Position numbers and translations under genes: made by a program. Under the pieces are notes generated by a model. That model was not told the DNA's origin and made no database searches. It saw only the letters and a list, made by a program, of their open reading frames with translations. Below are positions 26,471 through 33,347 of a DNA stretch of 64,000 bases, one piece after another. Source of the stretch: Acetomicrobium hydrogeniformans (GTDB lineage: Bacteria > Synergistota > Synergistia > Synergistales > JAFGMB01). How positions within the stretch are numbered: position 1 is the stretch's first letter; every line of letters begins with the position of its first letter. Where the stretch lies: NCBI GenBank assembly GCA_016841745.1, contig JAENYO010000004.1:146026-210025 (forward strand), in the 5' to 3' direction.

Positions 26471-26930
26471 TTTTTCTCATCCTCTCCGCAGCAAGCCTCA
26501 CTGCCTCAAAGATCTTGACGTATCCAGTACATCGGCAGATGTTACCGTCCAGGGCCTGTTTAATTTCGTCATCTGAGGGATGGGGATTCTCTTTCAAAAG
26601 AGCATAGGAAGCAAGTATCATTCCGGGTGTACAGAAACCGCATTGAATAGCACCGGTATCGGCAAAAGCTTCCTGCAGGGGGTGGGGATCATGAACATTC
26701 CCCAGGCCTCGGACCGTAGTGATCTCTTTTCCTCTAACAGAAGCGGCGAGGATCTGGCAGGAATTGACCAGGATACCGTCAAGGAGAATTGCGCAGGCTC
26801 CGCATTCACCCTCGCCGCAGCCTTTTTTAACCTCATAGTGACCGTTATTTCTCAGGACATCAAGGAGTACATCAGTTTCATCAAATTCATACTCTATTCT
26901 CTGGCCATTTATCGTGAAAATATCTTTCAT
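26463..26930 (-). CDS. Molybdenum hydroxylase [2Fe-2S] subunit
   Basis: Small electron-transfer subunit of 155 residues with two [2Fe-2S] sites: GCGEGECGACAILLDG with a later NSC in the N-terminal domain, and CGFCTPGMI with CRCTGY in the C-terminal domain. It overlaps the FAD-subunit gene by 4 bases (ATGA) and the large-subunit gene by 8, so the three are translationally coupled and form one enzyme. Length and motif order are as usual for the family. Confidence 0.92.
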   Translation of the reverse strand: MKDIFTINGQRIEYEFDETDVLLDVLRNNGHYEVKKGCGEGECGACAILLDGILVNSCQILAASVRGKEITTVRGLGNVHDPHPLQEAFADTGAIQCGFCTPGMILASYALLKENPHPSDDEIKQALDGNICRCTGYVKIFEAVRLAAERMRKNV

Positions 26931-27739
26931 GTTCTCTCACCCCCGGTGATCTCCCTGATACCTCGCCGCAGCCATACTTTGAGGAGGCAGTTCAACTGCC
27001 CGGAAGAAGCTGTCTTTCTTTCAGGGAATTCCAGTTCCGGCATTTTCTCCATCAGATCAACCGGGTCTGGAGAATCTGCCGAGCGTCCGGCAAGGAGGGT
27101 TTCCAGTTCATAGATCCGGGTGAACCTGTTCCTGGTACCTATAACTACTATTCTGGAATCCGCGATCCTTCCAGCTTCTATCTTTAACAGGATGGTCAGG
27201 GTAAAAAGGGGATAGTCAAAGGCAACTCTTGTATGACGGTGATACCAGCTTAAAGGCCATTCTTTTTTATATTCTATTCCGGTTATGAGGCTCCCCTTAA
27301 GTAATTCTCTGTTCCCTGAGATGTACTCTACAGGGTGTTTTGTTTCAGTTTCTTTAAGAAGATTTACCTGAGATCCAAGAGCTATGAGGGGTCCCATCAG
27401 GTCTGACCAGATAGGGAAGGATGCTATGCTTCCACCCAGGGTTATCCTGTTCCTGAGAGGAGTTGAAGCAGACATGGATAGTGCCTTGGGTAGTATAGAT
27501 CCGGGATCTTTCTGCATCAGGGTCCTGCAGATCATGGAATAGGTGCTGGAGGATCCAAGAATGATCGAACCATTGTTCTCTTCAATTGCATCCAGGTGTA
27601 GTCCCGAGAGATCCACCAGGCCCTTTAACCTGCTTAAACCGGTCCTTAACAGGCCAGTTCCGCCACCGTGGGGAGCTAACCCTTCTTTCTTCAGGAGTGG
27701 GGGCACTTCCTTCAGTTCAGTAGGGAAATACCAATCCAT
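26927..27739 (-). CDS. Molybdenum hydroxylase FAD-binding subunit
   Basis: FAD subunit of 270 residues that carries electrons from the FeS subunit to the acceptor. It has the APHGGGTGLLRTG segment and TLGGSIASFPIWSD in the place of the two FAD-contact motifs, slightly altered from the usual AGGTD and GGNIA-type forms. ATG 27739 is chosen because AGAGGTGA lies 8 bases upstream; the in-frame TTG at 27760 precedes that site. This is the first gene of the eight-gene minus-strand operon, and two short palindromes lie just upstream. Confidence 0.82.
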   Translation of the reverse strand: MDWYFPTELKEVPPLLKKEGLAPHGGGTGLLRTGLSRLKGLVDLSGLHLDAIEENNGSIILGSSSTYSMICRTLMQKDPGSILPKALSMSASTPLRNRITLGGSIASFPIWSDLMGPLIALGSQVNLLKETETKHPVEYISGNRELLKGSLITGIEYKKEWPLSWYHRHTRVAFDYPLFTLTILLKIEAGRIADSRIVVIGTRNRFTRIYELETLLAGRSADSPDPVDLMEKMPELEFPERKTASSGQLNCLLKVWLRRGIREITGGERT

Positions 27740-27782
27740 AACATGGATCACCTCTTTCAAAGGGATAGAAGGGGCAGATACA

Positions 27783-27815
27783 ATAAGTTACACTTATCTT
27801 TTCAGTATCTGAAAA
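27783..27815. promoter_or_regulatory. Two adjacent palindromes upstream of the molybdenum-hydroxylase operon
   Basis: ATAAGT-TAC-ACTTAT (27783-27797) and TTTTCAG-TAT-CTGAAAA (27799-27815) are both exact inverted repeats with a 3-nt centre, one base apart. They lie 44-76 bases before the first start codon in an AT-rich stretch, where an operator would be expected. No regulator gene is next to the operon's 5' end. Confidence 0.5.
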
Positions 27816-28003
27816 TTATTTTAATCTATTTTTATCAAAATATCCCTTTATCCGGATGAAGAAATCATTGATTTATGTTTATGGAGTTTTTCAAATTAAC
27901 AGGCCATACCTTCTTCCTGACAGTAAGTCCAATCACTCTGATGCCTGGTAATATCTCCTTTCAGGTGGATAATATAAAGGCATCTGTTCCAGGGAGCGGG
28001 ATA

Positions 28004-29131
28004 TCACCTTACTGCATAAAATCTTCCATCCATGCTGCCGAAAAACAGGGTTCCCGAAACAAGTATTGGAGAGGACAGGATCTCCCGGCCTGTGGATATG
28101 GTCCATAGATTTTCTCCGTTACTTACAGCAATAGCGTAGAGATTACCGTTTGAACTGCCCATAAATACAGTGTTTTCCGTTACTGCGGGGGAAGCATGTA
28201 TCCCTCCTTCGGAGTGGAATCTCCAGATCTCCCTGCCCATGCTTGCTTCTATAGATATAAAATCTCCACTTACAGTGCCAACAAATATCCTGTCAGCTAT
28301 TATGGCCGGGGAAGTTGTGATCTCGGATCCAGTATTGAAGCGCCATGATGGAATTACTCCCCTTAACTTTGTTGCGTAAAGGGTTCCGTCCCATCCTCCA
28401 AAGTAGATACTGTTACCAGAAATTGAAGGAGAAGCGTCAATTGGGCCTCCTGCCCCTCCACCCCAGATCTTTTTGCCTGTCTTCCCGTCAAGGGCGTGGA
28501 ATTTCCAGGTATGGTCTCCAAAATAGACCAGACCTTTGTGGACCACTGGAGAACATCTTATTTCCCTTCCTGTTTCAAAGGTCCAGACCCTTTTCCCCGT
28601 TGTACTGTCAAGGGCATAGAGATTTCCGTCAGCACTTGTAAAATAGATGTATTCATCAAGTACAGCAGGAGATGAATGGATAGCTCCGGTATTTATCTCG
28701 GTACCGGCCGTAAATTGCCATATCAGATCCCCGGTGCTGGCGTTAAGGCATACCAGTCTGCCTGCCGTATTACCAACGTAAAGTCTGTTCGCCTGTATTG
28801 CAGGTGCTCCATATATGGTGTTACCTGTATCATATTTCCATATCAGGTTGCCATTTTCGCTTCCCAGGGCATAGACAATTCCCAGAGAATCTCCGAAGTA
28901 GACCTCTCCATCAGAATAGCAGGGGGATCCGGAAATTCCGGTATCCGCTTCAAAAGTCCATTTGATCTTACCCTGGGACGGTGAGGGACTGTTATCATAT
29001 CTTCCAGTCTGAGCACTGTTCACTCTGAACATGGGACTTTCTGCATATGCATTTCCCCGGGCGAAAAGAACCGCTAACAAAGCAGCCACTACAAGCAACA
29101 GGATCGACCTTACTCTCCATGTAGCAACCAT
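28004..29131 (-). CDS. Exported PQQ-like beta-propeller repeat protein
   Basis: Secreted or periplasmic protein of 375 residues. A signal peptide with a long hydrophobic core ends near GNAYA. The rest consists of about eight repeats of roughly 40 residues of the pattern G-x-[IV]-Y-[FA]-[GT]-S...G-x-[LI]-Y-A-L-[DN]...W-x-[FY], as in BamB and PQQ-dependent dehydrogenase propellers. It lacks an obvious catalytic domain, so it is likely a scaffold or binding protein. ATG 29131 is chosen; a GTG at 29140 overlaps the AGAGGTGA ribosome site. It stands alone between the hydroxylase operon and the HD-domain gene. Its role is unknown. Confidence 0.8.
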   Translation of the reverse strand: MVATWRVRSILLLVVAALLAVLFARGNAYAESPMFRVNSAQTGRYDNSPSPSQGKIKWTFEADTGISGSPCYSDGEVYFGDSLGIVYALGSENGNLIWKYDTGNTIYGAPAIQANRLYVGNTAGRLVCLNASTGDLIWQFTAGTEINTGAIHSSPAVLDEYIYFTSADGNLYALDSTTGKRVWTFETGREIRCSPVVHKGLVYFGDHTWKFHALDGKTGKKIWGGGAGGPIDASPSISGNSIYFGGWDGTLYATKLRGVIPSWRFNTGSEITTSPAIIADRIFVGTVSGDFISIEASMGREIWRFHSEGGIHASPAVTENTVFMGSSNGNLYAIAVSNGENLWTISTGREILSSPILVSGTLFFGSMDGRFYAVR

Positions 29132-29140
29132 CGTTATCAC

Positions 29141-29517
29141 CTCTTTTTAAAATATTAAGGAGTTACCTGAGCAATAGGATACCACAAATTAGTGCATCTA
29201 TCAGTGTTCTAATCCTGTATGTAATTTACAGCAAAGGTATCCATATCCTGAACGTACGGTAATACCAGATATTTATCCTGGAATACAAGGTATCAGGAAC
29301 GGTCCTTTACAAATGGACGGAGATAATATTGCCAGGTCTTTACAAAGAATGGCTTTTGAGTTAAGTATTGCCTGTAATCATATTTATAGAAGAGGAGTTC
29401 TGGATCTTCTCTGCAGATCCTGGAAAGGAAGGATTCTCGGAGGATGATCATATACCCGTATCCCGGATTAGTTCCAGCCTTGACTTCTCTGGCAGGTAAA
29501 ATGTATCAGGAAAGGAA
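29141..29517. other. Intergenic region without a supported gene
   Basis: This divergent spacer separates the propeller gene and the HD-domain gene. A 44-codon open frame (29313-29447, plus) has no good ribosome site and no recognisable similarity. A short inverted repeat GGATCT...AGATCC lies near 29402-29420. No RNA gene was recognised. Confidence 0.5.
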
Positions 29518-30303
29518 ATGATAGTATTGAACAGGCTTCAACTCAGCATTTCCAGACAGTGGTTTGATAGCTACTCCCATACTTTCGCGGGCGAAGGCAT
29601 GATATTTGTGCCTTTACTGCAGGTGAAATATGAACACTCATTCCGGGTTGAAAAACTGGCTTACCGGATCGCAGGAGAACTGGAATGGTCAGAACCGGAT
29701 ATAAGGTGTTCTCAGGCCATAGGGCTTCTTCATGATGTAGGGCGTTTTCCCCAGTATACAGAGTTTGGGACATTTTATGACCCTTCTTCTGTTGATCACG
29801 GAGATCTTGGACAGGAAGTGCTGATCAAAGATTTCCCATGGGAATATTTTGATGAACCCTTACCCTTAAAAATCCTGTCATCCGTCAAGTATCACAATAA
29901 GAGGATTATCCCTGAGGGAATGGATGAAGAGATACTTCCCTATTTAAAACTTGTCAGGGATGCGGACAAACTGGATGTCTTTGAAGTAGTAAGAGAACAT
30001 GTTTCCACAGACAGGGTAAAGGATCTTCTTCCGGGAATAAGCCTGGAAGAAAAGGTTTCAGAAGGGCTGGTCAGAGAAATAGAGCAGAGGGGCAGCGCTT
30101 CCTACTCGAATGTATCCACACTCCTGGATTTTCTCATGGTTCAGACCACCTGGATACTTGACCTGAACTACCATCCCAGTTTCAGGATATTGGAAGCTAA
30201 CGGCACATTAGAATGGCTCAGGGAACAGCTTTCATCTGATGCTGCTTCTGGAGCTGTCTTTGAAATGGTACAGGAAAGGATTCATGGGAACACTTTTTCC
30301 TGA
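29518..30303 (+). CDS. HD-domain phosphohydrolase
   Basis: Metal-dependent phosphohydrolase family protein of 261 residues. HSFRVEKLA supplies the first His, LLHDVGRFPQY the HD pair, and DADKLDVF a later Asp, matching the HD superfamily order. The VDHGDLG segment resembles a further metal-site His. Such proteins act on nucleotides or cyclic nucleotides; the substrate is unknown. ATG 29518 follows CAGGAAAGGA. It stands alone, followed by a perfect-stem terminator. Confidence 0.8.
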   Translation: MIVLNRLQLSISRQWFDSYSHTFAGEGMIFVPLLQVKYEHSFRVEKLAYRIAGELEWSEPDIRCSQAIGLLHDVGRFPQYTEFGTFYDPSSVDHGDLGQEVLIKDFPWEYFDEPLPLKILSSVKYHNKRIIPEGMDEEILPYLKLVRDADKLDVFEVVREHVSTDRVKDLLPGISLEEKVSEGLVREIEQRGSASYSNVSTLLDFLMVQTTWILDLNYHPSFRILEANGTLEWLREQLSSDAASGAVFEMVQERIHGNTFS

Positions 30304-30310
30304 ATATTCC

Positions 30311-30340
30311 TGAGAGGCAGATCCTGCCTCTCATTTTCTT
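30311..30340 (+). terminator. Terminator after the HD-domain gene
   Basis: TGAGAGGCAG (30311-30320), loop ATC and CTGCCTCTCA (30324-30333) form a perfect 10-bp stem followed by TTTTCTTT. Confidence 0.9.
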
Positions 30341-30392
30341 TAGCCTTTCAGCAAGACCCTCTCCTTTGAGAGTCCATTACAGATAATTCCTG

Positions 30393-30420
30393 TTGAAAAA
30401 TAGGGATATTTAGTTATAAT
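30393..30420 (+). promoter_or_regulatory. Promoter directly upstream of a terminator, before yedE
   Basis: TTGAAA (30393-30398) and TATAAT (30415-30420) are spaced 16 nt apart. The start site would be near 30427, which is the first base of the terminator hairpin that follows. Confidence 0.6.
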
Positions 30421-30427
30421 CATTATT

Positions 30428-30470
30428 AAATTCAGGAATAGTCCTTTAATTGGATTATTCCTGAATTTTT
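30428..30470 (+). terminator. Leader terminator before yedE
   Basis: AAATTCAGGAATA (30428-30440) pairs exactly with TATTCCTGAATTT (30456-30468), followed by TTGTTTG. Being placed right after a promoter, it would end most transcripts at about 43 nt unless read-through is allowed, so it may be an attenuator or a very short RNA. Confidence 0.7.
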
Positions 30471-30503
30471 GTTTGCCCCTTGATATTTAAGGGAAGAATT
30501 ACT

Positions 30504-30538
30504 TGTGTACAGTATTTTCATGATTTTACCTGTACACA
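30504..30538. promoter_or_regulatory. Inverted repeat just upstream of yedE
   Basis: TGTGTACAG (30504-30512) and CTGTACACA (30530-30538) form an exact inverted repeat with a 17-nt spacer, about 30 bases before the TTG start. It may be an operator or a stem near the ribosome site. Confidence 0.4.
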
Positions 30539-30566
30539 TCAAAACTTGAGAAAGAGGTGAAAGTAG

Positions 30567-31661
30567 TTGAGCAAAGTTAACGAATTACTGATGTCCCGCT
30601 GGGGACCGATTATCACCGGAGGTATTGTAGGGGCTCTGGCAGCACTCCTTGTGAAATTGGGGAACCCGGGAAATATGGGGATATGTGTTGCATGTTTTAC
30701 CAGGGATATTGCCGGAGCACTTGGACTTCATCATGCGGCGGTAGTGCAGTATATCCGTCCTGAAATAGCTGGTTTTATTCTGGGTTCATTTATTTCTGCC
30801 CTTATCTACAGGGAATACCTTCCAAGAACGGGTTCTTCTCCTCTTGTAAGGTTCTTCCTCGGATTTTTTGCAATGATCGGAGCTCTGGTCTTTCTGGGAT
30901 GTCCCTGGAGAGCATATCTGAGACTTTCCGGCGGTGACTGGAATGCCATTCCGGGAATCCTTGGCCTTATCGCTGGAATAATTATAGGTATTTTCTTCCT
31001 ATGGAACGGATACAGCCTCGGGCGATCCTACGAAGTTAAAAAAGGTTCAGGTTACATAATGCCCCTTGCCGCTGTTACCCTGATAGTATTCCTTCTGTTG
31101 GCTCCGCAATTCGGTGCAGGAGGGACAGGCGGTCCTGTATTCTTCTCGGAAAAGGGTCCTGGCGCTGCCCATGCGCCCTGGATAATAGCACTCGGAGTGG
31201 GATTGCTTGTTGGCTGGCTGGCTCAAAGGAGCAGATTCTGTACCGTTGGCGCTATTCGTGATCTGGTAATGCTTAAAGATCCCCATCTTTTTAATGGTGT
31301 TTTGGCCTTTATAGTTGTTGCTTTTCTTGTTAACTTTGCTCTTGGACAGTTCAACCCCGGTTTTCAGGGTCAGCCGGTGGCCCATACAAATAATCTGTGG
31401 AACTTTATGGGAATGGTCCTTTCCGGTCTCTGTTTCACCCTCGCCGGAGGCTGTCCGGGACGACAGTTCATCATGAGCGGTGAAGGAGACGGTGATTCTT
31501 CCATATTTGTTCTTGGAATGCTTGTAGGTGCAGGTTTTGCCCATAATTTCAGCCTTGCAAGCTCTCCAAATGGTCCGGGAGCCTTCGGTCCGGCGGCGAC
31601 CATTACAGGTATCATTTTCTGTCTTGCCGTGGGTTTCCTTATGCGGGAAAGATTTGAATAG
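30567..31661 (+). CDS. yedE: YedE-family selenium-associated membrane protein
   Basis: Integral membrane protein of 364 residues with about ten hydrophobic segments, of the YeeE/YedE (sulfur transport) family. The paired GNMGICVACFTRDIAG and RSRFCTVGAIRD segments, each with a Cys, and GGCPGRQ are family marks; the Cys residues are thought to bind the sulfur- or selenium-containing substrate. Followed after 14 bases by a YedF/TusA-like gene, the pair matches the selenium-metabolism pair known from many selenium users. Start TTG 30567 follows AGAGGTGA. Selenium as the substrate is inferred from this pairing and the nearby hydroxylase operon. Confidence 0.85.
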   Translation: MSKVNELLMSRWGPIITGGIVGALAALLVKLGNPGNMGICVACFTRDIAGALGLHHAAVVQYIRPEIAGFILGSFISALIYREYLPRTGSSPLVRFFLGFFAMIGALVFLGCPWRAYLRLSGGDWNAIPGILGLIAGIIIGIFFLWNGYSLGRSYEVKKGSGYIMPLAAVTLIVFLLLAPQFGAGGTGGPVFFSEKGPGAAHAPWIIALGVGLLVGWLAQRSRFCTVGAIRDLVMLKDPHLFNGVLAFIVVAFLVNFALGQFNPGFQGQPVAHTNNLWNFMGMVLSGLCFTLAGGCPGRQFIMSGEGDGDSSIFVLGMLVGAGFAHNFSLASSPNGPGAFGPAATITGIIFCLAVGFLMRERFE

Positions 31662-31675
31662 GAGGGTATGCAAAG

Positions 31676-31894
31676 ATGAGTGAACCTGTAATCGTGGATG
31701 CCAAAGGGCTTTCTTGTCCCCAGCCGGTTCTTGTAACTCAAAAGACCATTGCACAGATGGAAGGCGGTTGTGTTGAAGTTCATGTGGATACAGTTACCTC
31801 AAGGGAAAACGTAGCCCGATTCGCAAGAAAAAAGGGCTGGAAAGTTGTTAAAGAGGATTATGGAGACTGGCAGAAAATTATTCTGACAAAATGA
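31676..31894 (+). CDS. TusA/YedF-like sulfurtransferase protein
   Basis: Small protein of 72 residues of the TusA (SirA) family. The CPQP motif holds the active Cys (residue 14 in LSCPQPVL) that carries sulfur, or selenium, as a persulfide-like group. It is only the TusA-like domain; full YedF proteins have a second domain, which is absent here. ATG 31676 follows AGGAGGGT and the gene is 14 bases after yedE, so it is probably coupled to it. A 48-bp perfect palindrome follows. Confidence 0.88.
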   Translation: MSEPVIVDAKGLSCPQPVLVTQKTIAQMEGGCVEVHVDTVTSRENVARFARKKGWKVVKEDYGDWQKIILTK

Positions 31895-31902
31895 TCTTTC
31901 TT

Positions 31903-31950
31903 TTGATTCAGAAGGGGGGTCCCTCCGGAGGGACCCCCCTTCTGAATCAA
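31903..31950. terminator. 48-bp perfect palindrome after the yedE-yedF pair
   Basis: The left half 31903-31926 and right half 31927-31950 are exact reverse complements with no spacer (centre CTCCGGAG). It likely acts as a terminator although no T run follows (GTCAGGGTAC). Confidence 0.7.
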
Positions 31951-32045
31951 GTCAGGGTACAATCCGTAAAGGAATTCCCTGAAAATACTGTTCTGAAAAT
32001 TGAAATGGATGAGATTCTCTGTTATAAAGAAATTACTGCATTTTT

Positions 32046-32073
32046 TTGTCTATTTAACAAAATATGAGATAAT
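32046..32073 (+). promoter_or_regulatory. Promoter of the flavin oxidoreductase gene
   Basis: TTGTCT (32046-32051) and GATAAT (32068-32073), spacer 16 nt, about 50 bases before the TTG start. Confidence 0.45.
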
Positions 32074-32123
32074 ACACGAGTTTGAATTATTTTCCGTAAC
32101 AGGTCTGAGAAGGAGAGATACTA

Positions 32124-33194
32124 TTGTTTAAATTACCTGTTTTAAGGCTTGGCAAACACCAGCCACGATATCCCCTCATACAGGGTGGCATGGGTGTAGG
32201 TATATCCGGTCCGGTCCTATCCGGTGCAGTGGCCCTTCATGGCGGTGTGGGAACGATTGCCAGCGTTGGTCTAGCAGTAAGTTCTCCACTCTATAACGGG
32301 AATAACTATTTTGAGGCTAATCAGCAGGCCGTAAAGGATGCCCTTGAAAAAGCGAGAAGGATAGCACCAGAGGGAGTTCTGGCGGTCAACTGTATGGTAG
32401 CCCTGACTGACTATGAACTCCATGTCCGTTCTGCCTGTGAAGGAGGAACGGATGTCATAATATCCGGTGCCGGACTTCCTTTGAAGCTGCCTGACTACAC
32501 CAAAGATTTCCCCGATGTTGCACTTGTGCCCATAGTGAGTTCCCGAAAAGCGGCAGATCTTATTGTCAGGCGATGGGAAAAGCTTTATGGCCGTATTCCT
32601 GACGGTTTCGTTGTTGAAACACCTAAATATGCAGGAGGACATCTTGGAGTTACCAAGGCAGCTCAGGTGGACGATGATGCATTTTCCCTTGAAACAGTTG
32701 TTCCTGAGTTGGCCGAGTACATACAAAAAGAACTTAAACTTGATATTCCGGTCATAGCTGCCGGCGGAATATGGGATAGAAAAGACGTTGAACATTCCTT
32801 CAGCCTTGGAGCTAAGGGAGTTCAGATGGGAACCCGATTTGCCTGTACCTTCGAGGGCGATGCAAGTGACAGGTTCAAACAGGCATATATAGATGCAACG
32901 GAAGATGATGTGGTTATTATACATAGTCCCGCAGGCTTACCTGGGCGGGCTATAAAGAATCCCTTCATCAGGGATTACATTGAGGGGCATGTGGAAAGCA
33001 AGCCCTGTATTGCCAACTGCCTTACTCACTGCCGGTACAAGAAGACCCGTGAGACCTTCTGTATAGCCCAGGCCCTTGTAGATGCTCTGAAGGGGAACTG
33101 GGAGGAAGGTCTTTTCTTCTGTGGTTCAAACGTTACACGCTGTTCAAAGTTGGAACATGTGGAGGATATCATAAGGGAACTTTTTGTGGAATGA
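32124..33194 (+). CDS. NAD(P)H-dependent flavin oxidoreductase (nitronate monooxygenase / FabK family)
   Basis: FMN-binding TIM-barrel enzyme of 356 residues. PLIQGGMGVGISGP at the N-terminus, VNCMVAL, ISGAGLPL, AAGGIWD and GVQMGTRFACT fit the family that includes nitronate monooxygenase and FabK enoyl-ACP reductase. The C-terminus has several Cys (CIANCLTHCRYKK, TFC, FFCGSN), unusual for FabK and perhaps a metal or cluster site; such a tail occurs in a subgroup of unassigned function. TTG 32124 follows AAGGAGAG. It stands alone and ends in a good terminator. Function is uncertain. Confidence 0.78.
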   Translation: MFKLPVLRLGKHQPRYPLIQGGMGVGISGPVLSGAVALHGGVGTIASVGLAVSSPLYNGNNYFEANQQAVKDALEKARRIAPEGVLAVNCMVALTDYELHVRSACEGGTDVIISGAGLPLKLPDYTKDFPDVALVPIVSSRKAADLIVRRWEKLYGRIPDGFVVETPKYAGGHLGVTKAAQVDDDAFSLETVVPELAEYIQKELKLDIPVIAAGGIWDRKDVEHSFSLGAKGVQMGTRFACTFEGDASDRFKQAYIDATEDDVVIIHSPAGLPGRAIKNPFIRDYIEGHVESKPCIANCLTHCRYKKTRETFCIAQALVDALKGNWEEGLFFCGSNVTRCSKLEHVEDIIRELFVE

Positions 33195-33220
33195 TCCCTG
33201 AACACTAAAGAGGTAGACCG

Positions 33221-33243
33221 AGGCGGGCCCAGCCCGCCTTTTT
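33221..33243 (+). terminator. Terminator after the flavin oxidoreductase
   Basis: AGGCGGGC (33221-33228) pairs with GCCCGCCT (33232-33239), followed by TTTT. Confidence 0.9.
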
Positions 33244-33276
33244 AATGCAGACAAGTCTTTCTGACCTGTTCAACTC

Positions 33277-33304
33277 TTGTAAAGACCTGAAGTATTGTTA
33301 CAAT
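33277..33304 (+). promoter_or_regulatory. Promoter of the MscS-like gene
   Basis: TTGTAA (33277-33282) and TACAAT (33299-33304), spacer 16 nt, about 40 bases before the start codon. Confidence 0.5.
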
Positions 33305-33347
33305 AGAAGAGCGATCCATTTCATCGTCTTCAAGGGGAGGGACCTTT

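Noticed and set aside
29313-29447. 44-codon open frame upstream of the HD-domain gene
   Set aside because: Weak ribosome site, no similarity recognised, and short enough to occur by chance.
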